A stretch of DNA of 64,000 bases from Mucilaginibacter sp. CSA2-8R (GTDB lineage Bacteria; Bacteroidota; Bacteroidia; Sphingobacteriales; Sphingobacteriaceae): assembly GCF_038806765.1 (NCBI RefSeq), contig NZ_CP152389.1, forward strand, positions 1,860,001 to 1,924,000, given 5' to 3'. Each line of letters opens with the position of its first letter. Positions within the stretch are counted from its first letter, which is position 1. Below are positions 28,578 to 36,958 of this stretch, in pieces. The notes below the pieces were generated by a model. It ran no database searches, had not been told where the DNA came from, and worked only from the letters and a program-made list of their open reading frames with translations. Both the position numbers and the translations under genes were made by a program.

Positions 28578-28641
28578 ACATACCGTTAAACACGAGATAA
28601 ACCTGTTGAGCCCGAAGCTTAAGTATAATTGAAAAAATAAA

Positions 28642-30150
28642 ATGAGTATAAAGTCGGCACCATCTTTAATAACGCCTGGTAAAGCCTATGATTTTGTAGA
28701 CAACGGCGAGCCCATGCGCGGCGGGATGAAAGATGTTTATTTTGCTCCGGATAAATCATACGTGGTAGCACTGTACCGCGACAAGCAGGACTTTAATTCG
28801 AAAGAACGGCTAACTAAACTGGTTACCCAGTATTACGATTCGTTTTTTAACCGCGAGGGAGGTGCTTATTATAAAAACCTTTATTCGTGGCCAACCGACA
28901 TGGTGCAGTACGACAACATGATTGGGCTGATTGTACCTACCTACGGTAAAAATTTCTTTTTTAAAAAGGGGTATGCCACCAGCGATGGCATCAAGGGTAA
29001 AGAGAAACAGGGATTGTGGTTTGCTTCGGCTAAATTCAGAAACAGAAAATTTAGTCTCCGTTTAGACGAAAGCGAATTAGGCAACTGGCTAAGCTATTTC
29101 CAGATATGTGTAAAAATAGCCAGGGGCGTAAAACGTTTGCATGCTGCAGGTTTAGCGCATTCCGACTTATCATACAAAAACGTGTTGATTGACCCGGTAA
29201 GCCGCGAGGCCGCTATTATTGATATCGACGGTTTGGTTGTACCGGGCCTGTACCCACCTGATGTAATTGGCACAGCCGATTTTATTGCGCCCGAAGTACT
29301 GGCTACCAAACACCTCGACCTCAGGGACCCAAATCGCAAACATGCTAACCGCACGACTGATTTGCATGCCTTGGCCGTAATGATTTATATGTATTTGCTT
29401 TACCGGCATCCTTTAAAAGGGGGTAAGGTAAACTCGTTAGATACGGAGCAGGACGATTTATTGTCGATGGGAGAAAAGGCCTTATTTATTGAACACCCTA
29501 CCGACCACTCTAACCGACCCAAGCTTGACCAGGTTTCGCCCTGGACGTTGCCCTGGGCGGATGTCGAAAAATTGCCTTTTACACTAACCGGCCCTTATTT
29601 AACACCTTTATTCAACCAGGCATTTATTGATGGCTTGCACCAGCCTAACCAGCGGCCTAACGCTGATACCTGGGAGCAGGCTTTACTCAAAACTACCGAT
29701 TTAATGCAGCCCTGCGCCAACCCCGGTTGTGAGCAAAAGTGGTTTGTGTTTGATAATAAAAACGTACCTCAGTGTCCGTTTTGCGGTACTAAGGTTAAAG
29801 GTCCGGTTCCGGTGCTTGATTTATATTACCAGTTTAAGCCTAACGTTTGGAAACCCGAAAACCATAGGCTGATGGTGTATAACAATCAATACCTGTTTCA
29901 ATGGCATGTAAACCGGAACATTGTAAGAAACGAGAGACTGACCGTTGAACAAAAAGTGCCTGTTGGCTATTTTACCTTTTACAATGGCCGGTGGGTATTG
30001 GTCAATCAAAAATTAACATCGCTAAAAGACCTTACCGAAAACAAGGAAATACCTGTAAACAGTATGGTTGATATTACCGATGGCAAAAGGCTCTTGCTCT
30101 CGCACGAAGACGGCGGCAGGGTAGTTGTTATCACTATGGCTAACCAGTAA
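28642..30150 (+). CDS. Ser/Thr kinase with C-terminal zinc ribbon (TerY-P triad)
   Basis: The 502-residue protein has a kinase domain (about 15-350) with the catalytic loop HSDLSYKN (His173, Asp175) and an altered DFG motif, IIDIDG (Asp194, Asp196). A GTADFIAPEVL segment is the activation-segment/APE motif. The N-terminal lobe has a degenerate glycine loop (EPMRGGMKDVYFA). After it, a zinc ribbon is formed by Cys358, Cys363, Cys378 and Cys381 (CANPGC...CPFC), and a beta-rich tail follows. This architecture is that of the TerY-associated kinase. It should phosphorylate TerY or its partners. The gap to the phosphatase is 64 bases. Confidence 0.88.
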   Translation: MSIKSAPSLITPGKAYDFVDNGEPMRGGMKDVYFAPDKSYVVALYRDKQDFNSKERLTKLVTQYYDSFFNREGGAYYKNLYSWPTDMVQYDNMIGLIVPTYGKNFFFKKGYATSDGIKGKEKQGLWFASAKFRNRKFSLRLDESELGNWLSYFQICVKIARGVKRLHAAGLAHSDLSYKNVLIDPVSREAAIIDIDGLVVPGLYPPDVIGTADFIAPEVLATKHLDLRDPNRKHANRTTDLHALAVMIYMYLLYRHPLKGGKVNSLDTEQDDLLSMGEKALFIEHPTDHSNRPKLDQVSPWTLPWADVEKLPFTLTGPYLTPLFNQAFIDGLHQPNQRPNADTWEQALLKTTDLMQPCANPGCEQKWFVFDNKNVPQCPFCGTKVKGPVPVLDLYYQFKPNVWKPENHRLMVYNNQYLFQWHVNRNIVRNERLTVEQKVPVGYFTFYNGRWVLVNQKLTSLKDLTENKEIPVNSMVDITDGKRLLLSHEDGGRVVVITMANQ

Positions 30151-30187
30151 TAAAACAAACACAATCAACTTAACACAATAAAATATT

Positions 30188-31189
30188 ATGAGAATAAAAC
30201 CAGCAGGAATCATTGTTGTACTGGCCATTATGGGCGTACTGGCCTATTTTGCTTTAAAACCTAAATTATCCGGAGCAGGTAGCACAGGCAAATCAGATAC
30301 ATCGGGCGCTACATGGGGCACTGATTCATTGGCTAAAAGTACATCTGCAAGCAATGAAAAGTCCGGAAAAAATGAGGATAGCCGCGATTTTAATTACACG
30401 CCCGAAGAACCTCAAAACGGCATTCTAAAAGGTGTGGTGGAGTTAGGTGCTACCGGCTTCAATTCGTTTGTAGTTAATATGGACAACCAAAAGCGCTGGA
30501 AAATAGTATCCAAAGATTTTGGAGAATCACTAGCGTACGAAGGCTTATCAACTACTGATGATGTTAGAACCGGATTGAAAAAGTACATCGCCGGTATGTT
30601 TGATAAAGGCGTTGCCAAAAACAACGTTCACTTTGTTATTTCATCAGGTGCGCAAAAAGAGCCTAAAACCCAGATGATTAGCAATGAGTTAAAAAAAATG
30701 GGTTACGTGGTAAACAACGTTACTGCCGAGCAGGAAGGTGTGTTTGCTTTGAAATCGGCCGTGCCGCCATCATTTACCGATAATTCATTTGTGGTAGATA
30801 TTGGTTCGGGCAATACTAAAGTTTCGTGGGATGAAGGTGGTAAACTAAAAAGCATAGAGCTGCCTGGAGCAAAATATTATCAAAAAGGCTTAAGTGACGA
30901 TGCTGTATATAACACCGTAAAAAAAGCGGTAAGTGAAGTGCCGGAGAGCAAGCGTAATGTGGCTTTTATTATAGGTGGTGTTCCATTTACTTTAGCCAAA
31001 CAAACCCGCAAAGGGGATGAGCGCTACACGGTATTAAAAGCGCCGGCTGATTATAAAGCTGCCGATAAAAAAATGGAGTCGGGATTGAATATTTATAAAG
31101 CGGTAGTAGATGCTACGCATACAGATACGTTTGTATTTGATTGGGATGCCAACTTTACCATAGGCTTTTTGTTGGGGTTGAAAAAATAA
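30188..31189 (+). CDS. Membrane-anchored actin-fold (Ppx/GppA-like) protein
   Basis: The 333-residue protein has one N-terminal membrane helix (about 5-24) and a low-complexity Ser/Gly/Lys linker to residue 75. The rest shows features of the actin/Hsp70/Ppx-GppA ATPase fold: GVVELGATGFNSFVV as phosphate-1 and FVVDIGSGNTKVSW as phosphate-2-like motif; FDWDANFTIGFLLG ends the protein. The orientation of the linker domain is not determined; it could be periplasmic. It follows the kinase gene by 37 bases, so it belongs to the triad operon. ATPase activity is inferred from motifs and is not certain. I know of no description of its function. Confidence 0.6.
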   Translation: MRIKPAGIIVVLAIMGVLAYFALKPKLSGAGSTGKSDTSGATWGTDSLAKSTSASNEKSGKNEDSRDFNYTPEEPQNGILKGVVELGATGFNSFVVNMDNQKRWKIVSKDFGESLAYEGLSTTDDVRTGLKKYIAGMFDKGVAKNNVHFVISSGAQKEPKTQMISNELKKMGYVVNNVTAEQEGVFALKSAVPPSFTDNSFVVDIGSGNTKVSWDEGGKLKSIELPGAKYYQKGLSDDAVYNTVKKAVSEVPESKRNVAFIIGGVPFTLAKQTRKGDERYTVLKAPADYKAADKKMESGLNIYKAVVDATHTDTFVFDWDANFTIGFLLGLKK

Positions 31190-31196
31190 TTGTGCA

Positions 31197-31913
31197 ATGA
31201 GTTTTTTAAAGCAGCTGTTAAATCCGTTTGTAGAATTTGATGAGGACAAAAAGCCTGTCTCCGGGGCGCCTGCTGCTGCGCCGGTTCTTGTAGTGCCTGC
31301 TGCTACGGATGGGAGTGAGGCTGTTCATCATCCACTGATTCCTGATACACAAACACCGGCCGGTACATCCGTGCCGGTAACCAGTCTTCCGGTACCGGCG
31401 CCAAACCCGGATATGGCAACAGAGCATCAGCAATATTTTGATAAGCTGATAGAGAAAGCCAACCGCGAGAACCCCTTGTTTGCCGGTGCTGATTATAAAG
31501 AGTTTACAGATGCCCGGCGGGATATTGATGATATTACCGACGAAACTGTAAGGTATACCACGGCCTTTAACATTTTAAAAAGTGCAGGATTAACCAAAGA
31601 CAAACTTTTGTCGTCGGGCCGTGAATATCTGAATATTATTGGCCGCGATTTAAACGCTTTTCAAACAGCACACGCGCAGTTGTATAAAAAGGAGCTTGAA
31701 CAAAAAGAGTTAAGCTTACAAACCAAAGTGAAGGAATTACAGCAGCTCACGCAGCGATTAACTATGTTAAAGGCCGAAATTAATGCTGCCACCCAAGAAA
31801 TCAGTCAAACGAAAGATATCTTAAATAAAACCCGAAACTCTTTTTTATTAGCTGGCGAGCAAAAGCAGCATGAAATAGAAACCGAACTTAAAAAAATAGC
31901 CGGCTTTTTTTGA
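31197..31913 (+). CDS. Coiled-coil protein of the TerY-P operon
   Basis: The 238-residue protein has no signal peptide. Residues 15-75 are Pro/Ala-rich and disordered, 80-150 are helical (FDKLIEKANRENPLFAGADY), and 155-238 form a long coiled coil (KKELEQKELSLQTKVKELQQ and onwards). It starts 7 bases after the previous stop, so it is co-translated with the actin-fold protein. Function is not recognised. Coiled-coil partners are common in TerY/TelA-type neighbourhoods, so it may bind another operon product, but that is inference. Confidence 0.6.
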   Translation: MSFLKQLLNPFVEFDEDKKPVSGAPAAAPVLVVPAATDGSEAVHHPLIPDTQTPAGTSVPVTSLPVPAPNPDMATEHQQYFDKLIEKANRENPLFAGADYKEFTDARRDIDDITDETVRYTTAFNILKSAGLTKDKLLSSGREYLNIIGRDLNAFQTAHAQLYKKELEQKELSLQTKVKELQQLTQRLTMLKAEINAATQEISQTKDILNKTRNSFLLAGEQKQHEIETELKKIAGFF

Positions 31914-32028
31914 CCGGATACTTTACGACAAGGGTGGCGATACTATTGCTTAGTGGTAAGCTTTGAGCAACGACTACAATCACAAAGCCTTTAATTATAC
32001 TACCTTACCTATTTAAAACCAACTACCC

Positions 32029-32289
32029 ATGACTAAATCAAAAACCATAGGTTTCTCTTATAAAGTAGAAAATATTACGCTACAGGCTACTGACGATACC
32101 CTGCGCACCACCGACAGCTTTATTACCCGCGAACTGATTGACCAGATAAACGAAAAACTGAAAGACCGGAATTTTAAAGTAGACGAAAGTTCGCTGCGCC
32201 CAAAATACCTGAACGACCAGTTTTATATCGATGGCTTTGCTGTGGAGATACAGGAATCTAAGACCGTAGGCTTTTTGTCGGGGAGGTAA
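32029..32289 (+). CDS. Small conserved-looking protein of unknown function
   Basis: This 86-residue cytoplasmic protein has mixed charge, no Cys and no signal. A predicted order of beta-strand (KTIGFSYKVENITLQ), helix (ITRELIDQINEKLKDR) and strands suggests a small alpha/beta domain. I do not recognise it. It lies between the coiled-coil gene (gap 115) and kptA (gap 27), on the same strand. Confidence 0.45.
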   Translation: MTKSKTIGFSYKVENITLQATDDTLRTTDSFITRELIDQINEKLKDRNFKVDESSLRPKYLNDQFYIDGFAVEIQESKTVGFLSGR

Positions 32290-32316
32290 CTGCCGGTTGC
32301 ATTGGAATTATATAAC

Positions 32317-32865
32317 ATGGCTACCGAAAAAGAAATAGTTAGTATCAGCAAATTTTTAAGCTTGGTGCTCAGGCATCAGCCCGAATTGATTGGCCTTACC
32401 CTGAGCCATGAAGGCTGGGCTGATATTGATGAATTACTTGCACTTGCTGCCAAACACGGGCAGATTATCACTAAAGATACACTAAATGTTGTGGTAGATA
32501 CTAACAGCAAAAAGCGATTTGCCTTTAGTGACGACCGGCAGTATATTCGGGCTAGCCAAGGGCACTCTGTTGAAGTTTCTCTGGGCTATCAGCCACAAAC
32601 ACCTCCTGAGATATTGTACCACGGTACAGCAGTCCAGTCGGTAAACTCCATTTTAGCAATGGGTTTACATAAGCAAAAAAGGCAGCATGTGCATTTGAGT
32701 ACCGATATGGATACCGCCACTAAAGTAGGGCAGCGGCATGGTAAACCTGCCATACTCGAAGTTTTAACCGGCGATATGCACCGGCAGGGATACTCGTTTT
32801 TTTTATCTGAAAATGGTGTGTGGCTTACGGACCATGTACCGCCAGCATTTATCAAGCCTTTGTGA
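32317..32865 (+). CDS. kptA: RNA 2'-phosphotransferase (KptA/Tpt1)
   Basis: I chose the ATG at 32317; an in-frame TTG at 32302 adds five residues. The 182-residue product has the two Tpt1 lobes. SKFLSLVLRHQPE gives the first conserved Arg/His pair, EILYHGT the RYT-like fold's nicotinamide-pocket motif, KRQHVHLSTD the second, followed by GQRHGKPAIL. The enzyme uses NAD+ to remove the 2'-phosphate from RNA, giving ADP-ribose 1'',2''-cyclic phosphate. In bacteria its natural substrate is uncertain as there is no tRNA splicing of that kind. It is convergent with a PRPP-synthase homologue. Confidence 0.88.
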   Translation: MATEKEIVSISKFLSLVLRHQPELIGLTLSHEGWADIDELLALAAKHGQIITKDTLNVVVDTNSKKRFAFSDDRQYIRASQGHSVEVSLGYQPQTPPEILYHGTAVQSVNSILAMGLHKQKRQHVHLSTDMDTATKVGQRHGKPAILEVLTGDMHRQGYSFFLSENGVWLTDHVPPAFIKPL

Positions 32866-32891
32866 TAACCGCTGTCACGGTAAGTACGAAC

Positions 32892-33800
32892 TTACCTGAT
32901 GGCCTCGCACACCAAAGCCGCAATACTTCTCACTTCAACAAAATCGTCCTGAATATTGCAGGCATTAACGTGCGAATCTGTACAGATAAGTTTTTTGATA
33001 AGGCCGCTGGCTTTCAGTTTTTCAATGCCGTTGTTTACAAACAGGCCGTGGGTGGTAATCACGTAAATGTCTTTTGCACCGGCATCTTTATAGGTTTGTG
33101 CTGCACCTATAATGCTGCCCCCCGATCGGATCATATCGTCGTAAATAATCACGGTTTTACCGTCTACATCGGCATTAATAGCAGTTACCTCGGTATGGTC
33201 GCCGCTCAGTCGACGTTTCAGTATAAAGGCTGCCGGTACACCCATATCATTAGCTAGCGATTCTACCCACTTAGCCCTGCCCGCATCGGTGCTGGCCATC
33301 ACAAAGTTTTCGCCGCCGTATTGCCGGGCTGCTTCAATAATAATGGGTTTACAGTACACATGTACCGGGTATACTTCATGCTCAAAATAATATTGGGTGC
33401 CCTCAGAATGCAGGTCGAACAGATAAATTCTATTACCCTTAGCACTGCGTGGTATAGCCGAAAGCAAACGGGCCCGGGTTTTGGCCGTAACAATTTCACC
33501 GGGCAAAACTGCACGCTCCATGGTGGAGTAGCCATAGTAGGGGATTACCAAAGATAACGAGTTGGCACCATAGCTTACTAATGAGGAGGCCAAATCAAAC
33601 AGCTCAAGGGTGGCCTCGTCATTCACCGTTCCGCCAATAACCACCACGTCGCGGTTTTCTACCGGCGACAAGATACGCTGATAGCGCTCGCCGTCAGTAA
33701 AATAGCTGATGGCTAATTCGCCTTTTTCGTAGTCGCCATGCGCTAAAATCTTTTCGGCTAAGTATGCGTATTCTTTAATGCAAAATAATATTTTCTTCAT
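32892..33800 (-). CDS. Divergent ribose-phosphate pyrophosphokinase-like protein
   Basis: The 302-residue protein is homologous to PRPP synthase. It retains YFTDGERYQRI (compare FxDGE), the KRR-loop-like FILKRRLSGDHTEV, and the PRPP-binding IIYDDMIRSGGSI. The region normally reading YARQDRK is YYGYSTMERAV, and the canonical metal-binding loop is changed, so it is not a standard housekeeping Prs. It may make PRPP or phosphorylate another sugar phosphate. Phage and bacterial relatives of this kind include ADP-ribose pyrophosphokinases (Adps) of NAD+ rebuilding pathways; that is a possibility only. The gene is alone on its strand and convergent with kptA. Confidence 0.75.
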   Translation of the reverse strand: MKKILFCIKEYAYLAEKILAHGDYEKGELAISYFTDGERYQRILSPVENRDVVVIGGTVNDEATLELFDLASSLVSYGANSLSLVIPYYGYSTMERAVLPGEIVTAKTRARLLSAIPRSAKGNRIYLFDLHSEGTQYYFEHEVYPVHVYCKPIIIEAARQYGGENFVMASTDAGRAKWVESLANDMGVPAAFILKRRLSGDHTEVTAINADVDGKTVIIYDDMIRSGGSIIGAAQTYKDAGAKDIYVITTHGLFVNNGIEKLKASGLIKKLICTDSHVNACNIQDDFVEVRSIAALVCEAIR

Positions 33801-33932
33801 GGTGCTTCGGTTAATGCCGGAGATAAGAGTATCTCTGTGTTATTGGCATGCAAAGTTAAACAGTCTAATTGGGTTAGCAAACAACGGTGCGGGTAATTGA
33901 AGGCGGATGCAAGTAAATCACTATAAACGCAA

Positions 33933-33961
33933 AAATGCCGCTGTTAAACAGTGGCATTTTA
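33933..33961. terminator. Hairpin terminator after bglX
   Basis: AAAATGCCGCTGT (33933-33945) and ACAGTGGCATTTT (33949-33961) pair with one G-T wobble around a 3-base loop. A/T runs flank both arms. It lies 24 bases past the bglX stop and upstream of the Prs-like gene. Confidence 0.7.
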
Positions 33962-33984
33962 CATTTTTATATATCATTCAAGCG

Positions 33985-36225
33985 TTAATCAACCAACTCA
34001 AATTTGTCCTGTAATAAAATATGGTCGGAGGCATTGCCAATCATCAGCTTAAACTCGCCGGGTTCGGTAGTCCAGTTCATTTTCTGGTCGTAAAACGAAA
34101 GTTTTTCGCGGGTAATGGCAAAGCTGATAGTTTTGCTTTCGCCGGGTTTGAGGTATACTTTCTGAAAATCTTTCAGCTCTTTAACCGGGCGGGTTACACT
34201 GGCTACCACATCTTGTAAATACAACTGTACCACTTCTTCACCGGCATACTTACCTGTATTTTTCAAAGTAAAGCTTACCGTCACATCATCATTTTTAGTG
34301 ATTTGTGATTTATTCAATTTTAAATCAGCAAAAGAAAAATTGGTATAGCTTAAACCATATCCAAAGGCATACTGCGGCGTGTTGGGAATATCCAGGTAGC
34401 TGGAACGGTAAAGTGCGGGCTGACCGTTAGGGGAGGGGCGACCGGTATTTTTGCTGCTGTAAAAAACTGGAATTTGCCCCTCGGCACGCGGAAATGACAT
34501 TGGTAACTTTCCGGCTGGGTTATAATCGCCAAAAAGCACGTTGGCCATAGCGTTGCCAGCCTCACTGCCCAGCCACCAAGTGTATAAAATGGCGTCGGCA
34601 TGGTCGGCGGTCCAGTTAAAAATAAGCGGTCGTCCGGCCATGATCATTACCACTACGGGTTTGCCGGTAGCTTTAATGGCTTTAATCAAATCTTCTTGTA
34701 CGCCAGGTAAATGAATGTTGGCGCGGCTTTTAGCTTCGCCGCTCATATTAAAGGCTTCGCCTACGGCCATAATTATTACGTCGGCTTTACGGGCAGTGGC
34801 AACGGCATCGGCAAAGCCGGTGCGCACAGTATCGTTAATATTGCAACCCTGGCTGTATAATAAGTTGGTTTGTTTGCCCAACTTGTTCTGTAAACCCTCA
34901 AAAGGCGAAACGAGGTGGTCATTCTCCCACTCAACTGACCAAAAGCCTTTCATGTCATTGCTTGATTTACCCAGCGGACCGATAACAGCGATAGTTTTAG
35001 TCGATTTTGAAAGGGGCAGCAACTGGTTATCGTTTTTAAGCAGCACTACACTTTTTTCAGCAACATCCAACGCAGCTTGATGGTTTTGCGCCGAATTAAG
35101 TACTTTTTTTTCCCGGCTTTCGTTGCTAAAGCGGTAAGGATCATCAAATAGACCCAATTCAAATTTTTTGCGCAGTATACGTTTAACTGCATCATTAATC
35201 AGTGCAACGTCTACCTTGTTTTCTTTAACCAAAACAGGCAAGCCGGTTAAATAAGCATGACCTTCCATATCCATATCACTGCCGGCGGTAATGGCCAGGC
35301 GCGCAGCATCGGTATTGTTTTTGGCAAAACCGTGAGCCACCATTTCGCTGATGGAACCCCAATCGCTTACTACAAAGCCCTGGTAATTCCATTTGCCTTT
35401 TAAAATATCGCGTTGTAGGTAAGCGTTGCCGGTTGCTGGTATGCCGTTTAATTCGTTAAACGAATTCATAAAAGTGGCAGCACCTGCATCAACTGCTGCT
35501 TTAAATGGTGGCAAGTATGTTTCCCACAACTGCCGGTCGCTCATGTCAACAGTATTATAGTCTCGTCCGGCAATGGCAGCGCCATAAGCGGCAAAGTGTT
35601 TGGCGCAAGCCATTACTGCATCTAAGTTCCCTAAACCCTTACCCTGAAAGCCTTGTACCCGCGCACGGGCAATCAACGACCCTAAATACGGGTCTTCACC
35701 AGCGCCTTCCATTACCCGGCCCCAACGCGGGTCGCGGGCAATGTCTACCATAGGCGCAAAAGTCCAGTGGATACCGGAGGCGGCAGCTTCGGTAGCTGCA
35801 ACGCGCGCCGAACTTTCAATAGCATTCAAATCCCAACTGGCAGCTTCTGCCAGTGGAATAGGAAAGGTTACCCGGTAACCATGTATCACGTCCAAGCCAA
35901 ATAACAGCGGTATTTTAAGCCGCGACTGCATAGCCATTTCCTGTATAGTCCGTGTTTCTTTAGCCCCGCGTACATTGAGCATAGAGCCTACTTTGCCGTC
36001 TTTAATTTCTTGGTATTTGGTGCTGTTAGGCGTAAGCGGCCCGGTAGAAAGGCGGTCACTGGTATATTGGTTAAGCTGACCTATCTTTTCTTCGAGTGTC
36101 ATTTGAGATAGCAGCTTATCTACTTTTTGATCTATAGCAGAAGATGTTTTAGTTTTTATTTGTGCATGCAAATGAGCACAAAAAGAAAAGACCGCTAATG
36201 CTGTTAATGAAAACTTGGATAACAT
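33985..36225 (-). CDS. bglX: GH3 beta-glucosidase (BglX-like), periplasmic
   Basis: The 746-residue protein has a signal peptide (MLSKFSLTALAVFSFCAHLHAQ). The GH3 barrel follows (about 30-370); GFVVSDWGS places the nucleophile at Asp288, and KHFAAYGA is the GH3 His/Lys region. A second alpha/beta sandwich (about 400-600) and a C-terminal fibronectin-III-like domain (about 640-740) match BglX. It releases glucose from the ends of beta-glucan oligosaccharides. It is divergent from susC with 733 bases between them, so it is probably regulated with the glucan locus and finishes degradation in the periplasm. Confidence 0.9.
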   Translation of the reverse strand: MLSKFSLTALAVFSFCAHLHAQIKTKTSSAIDQKVDKLLSQMTLEEKIGQLNQYTSDRLSTGPLTPNSTKYQEIKDGKVGSMLNVRGAKETRTIQEMAMQSRLKIPLLFGLDVIHGYRVTFPIPLAEAASWDLNAIESSARVAATEAAASGIHWTFAPMVDIARDPRWGRVMEGAGEDPYLGSLIARARVQGFQGKGLGNLDAVMACAKHFAAYGAAIAGRDYNTVDMSDRQLWETYLPPFKAAVDAGAATFMNSFNELNGIPATGNAYLQRDILKGKWNYQGFVVSDWGSISEMVAHGFAKNNTDAARLAITAGSDMDMEGHAYLTGLPVLVKENKVDVALINDAVKRILRKKFELGLFDDPYRFSNESREKKVLNSAQNHQAALDVAEKSVVLLKNDNQLLPLSKSTKTIAVIGPLGKSSNDMKGFWSVEWENDHLVSPFEGLQNKLGKQTNLLYSQGCNINDTVRTGFADAVATARKADVIIMAVGEAFNMSGEAKSRANIHLPGVQEDLIKAIKATGKPVVVMIMAGRPLIFNWTADHADAILYTWWLGSEAGNAMANVLFGDYNPAGKLPMSFPRAEGQIPVFYSSKNTGRPSPNGQPALYRSSYLDIPNTPQYAFGYGLSYTNFSFADLKLNKSQITKNDDVTVSFTLKNTGKYAGEEVVQLYLQDVVASVTRPVKELKDFQKVYLKPGESKTISFAITREKLSFYDQKMNWTTEPGEFKLMIGNASDHILLQDKFELVD

Positions 36226-36410
36226 ATAGTGTTTATAAGTGGATTGAATATTATCTGAACAGTACAGTTCAATCAGCTACAAACCATATAGTGGAGCGTT
36301 GCTTCCTCACTGATTAATATAAGCTGTAGGGTAAAAGTAAGTAATCTCTTTGGTTTTAAATAGTCATTTTATGTATAATGTGTTGTAATACAATTATTTA
36401 AATGTTTATT

Positions 36411-36609
36411 GATACGCTAAAGTGTCAAGTTGTTACTTTGATAATTGATTGATTATTAATGAGAATTCATTATAAGGTATATATCATACTCACATGGCCG
36501 ATACGCTAATTTCCTTGAAAATTTATATAGATTAAAGTGGGTTGCCGATGCTGTGGAGCATAAAACAGTAATTTTTATGTGTAAAGCAGCCTCCGGATTA
36601 TAGCGTATC
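36411..36609. repeat. Triple GATACGCTA motif, candidate operators of the glucan locus
   Basis: GATACGCTA occurs at 36411-36419 and 36500-36508 on the plus strand and as TAGCGTATC at 36601-36609. Spacing is 89 and 101 bases. A fourth, shorter TAGCGTA lies at 36914-36920. Three 9-mers within 200 bases is far above chance. They lie 160-360 bases upstream of the susC promoter and closer to bglX, so they may serve both divergent units. Confidence 0.5.
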
Positions 36610-36744
36610 AAAATATTTCTGCATTTCAATCAAAATATATCTTTTGTTGCTGATTATCAATGCTAAACGTTGATGGTAAGCTTGTTGTTAAATCGTTTCA
36701 AATACTGGTTAACTATCTAAAAATCAAATATTTATAAAAATAAA

Positions 36745-36777
36745 TTTGTTTGATACTTTTTTAGTTACATACCTTTA
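36745..36777 (+). promoter_or_regulatory. Candidate Bacteroidota promoter for susC
   Basis: TTTG occurs twice in tandem (36745-36748 and 36749-36752), followed after 21 or 17 bases by TACCTTTA (36770-36777), one mismatch from TAnnTTTG. This fits the Bacteroidota sigma-ABfr consensus spacing. It would give a 5' leader of about 175 bases for susC. Confidence 0.5.
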
Positions 36778-36900
36778 CAGACCAATTAATGTGGTGAGTT
36801 CCTAATTATCACCACAACCAGTAAAACGTTTTATTTATATAACATGATTACAGCATACCTGCTCAGGCATTACGGGTAAAGGTTTGTACCCTTTTATGAT

Positions 36901-36927
36901 ATGTGCTTACAGATAGCGTAAGCATAT
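36901..36927 (+). promoter_or_regulatory. Hairpin in the susC leader
   Basis: TGCTTAC (36904-36910) pairs with GTAAGCA (36918-36924) around AGATAGC; with flanking A/T and one wobble the stem reaches about 10 pairs. It ends 31 bases upstream of the susC start. It could affect translation or mRNA stability; no proof. Confidence 0.35.
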
Positions 36928-36958
36928 AGCCTTTAAATTTTAACCAACTTTTTACATT

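Larger units (their letters stand above)
36226..36958. other. Regulatory region between bglX and susC
   Basis: This 733-base divergent region has no open frame of useful length. It holds three copies of GATACGCTA (36411-36419, 36500-36508 and, inverted, 36601-36609), a candidate susC promoter (36745-36777) and a leader hairpin (36901-36927), each listed separately. Confidence 0.6.

Noticed and set aside
36280..36288. TATGGTTTG (minus strand) as bglX promoter
   Set aside because: The spacing inside the motif is one base off the consensus and no -33 TTTG is found at the right distance.
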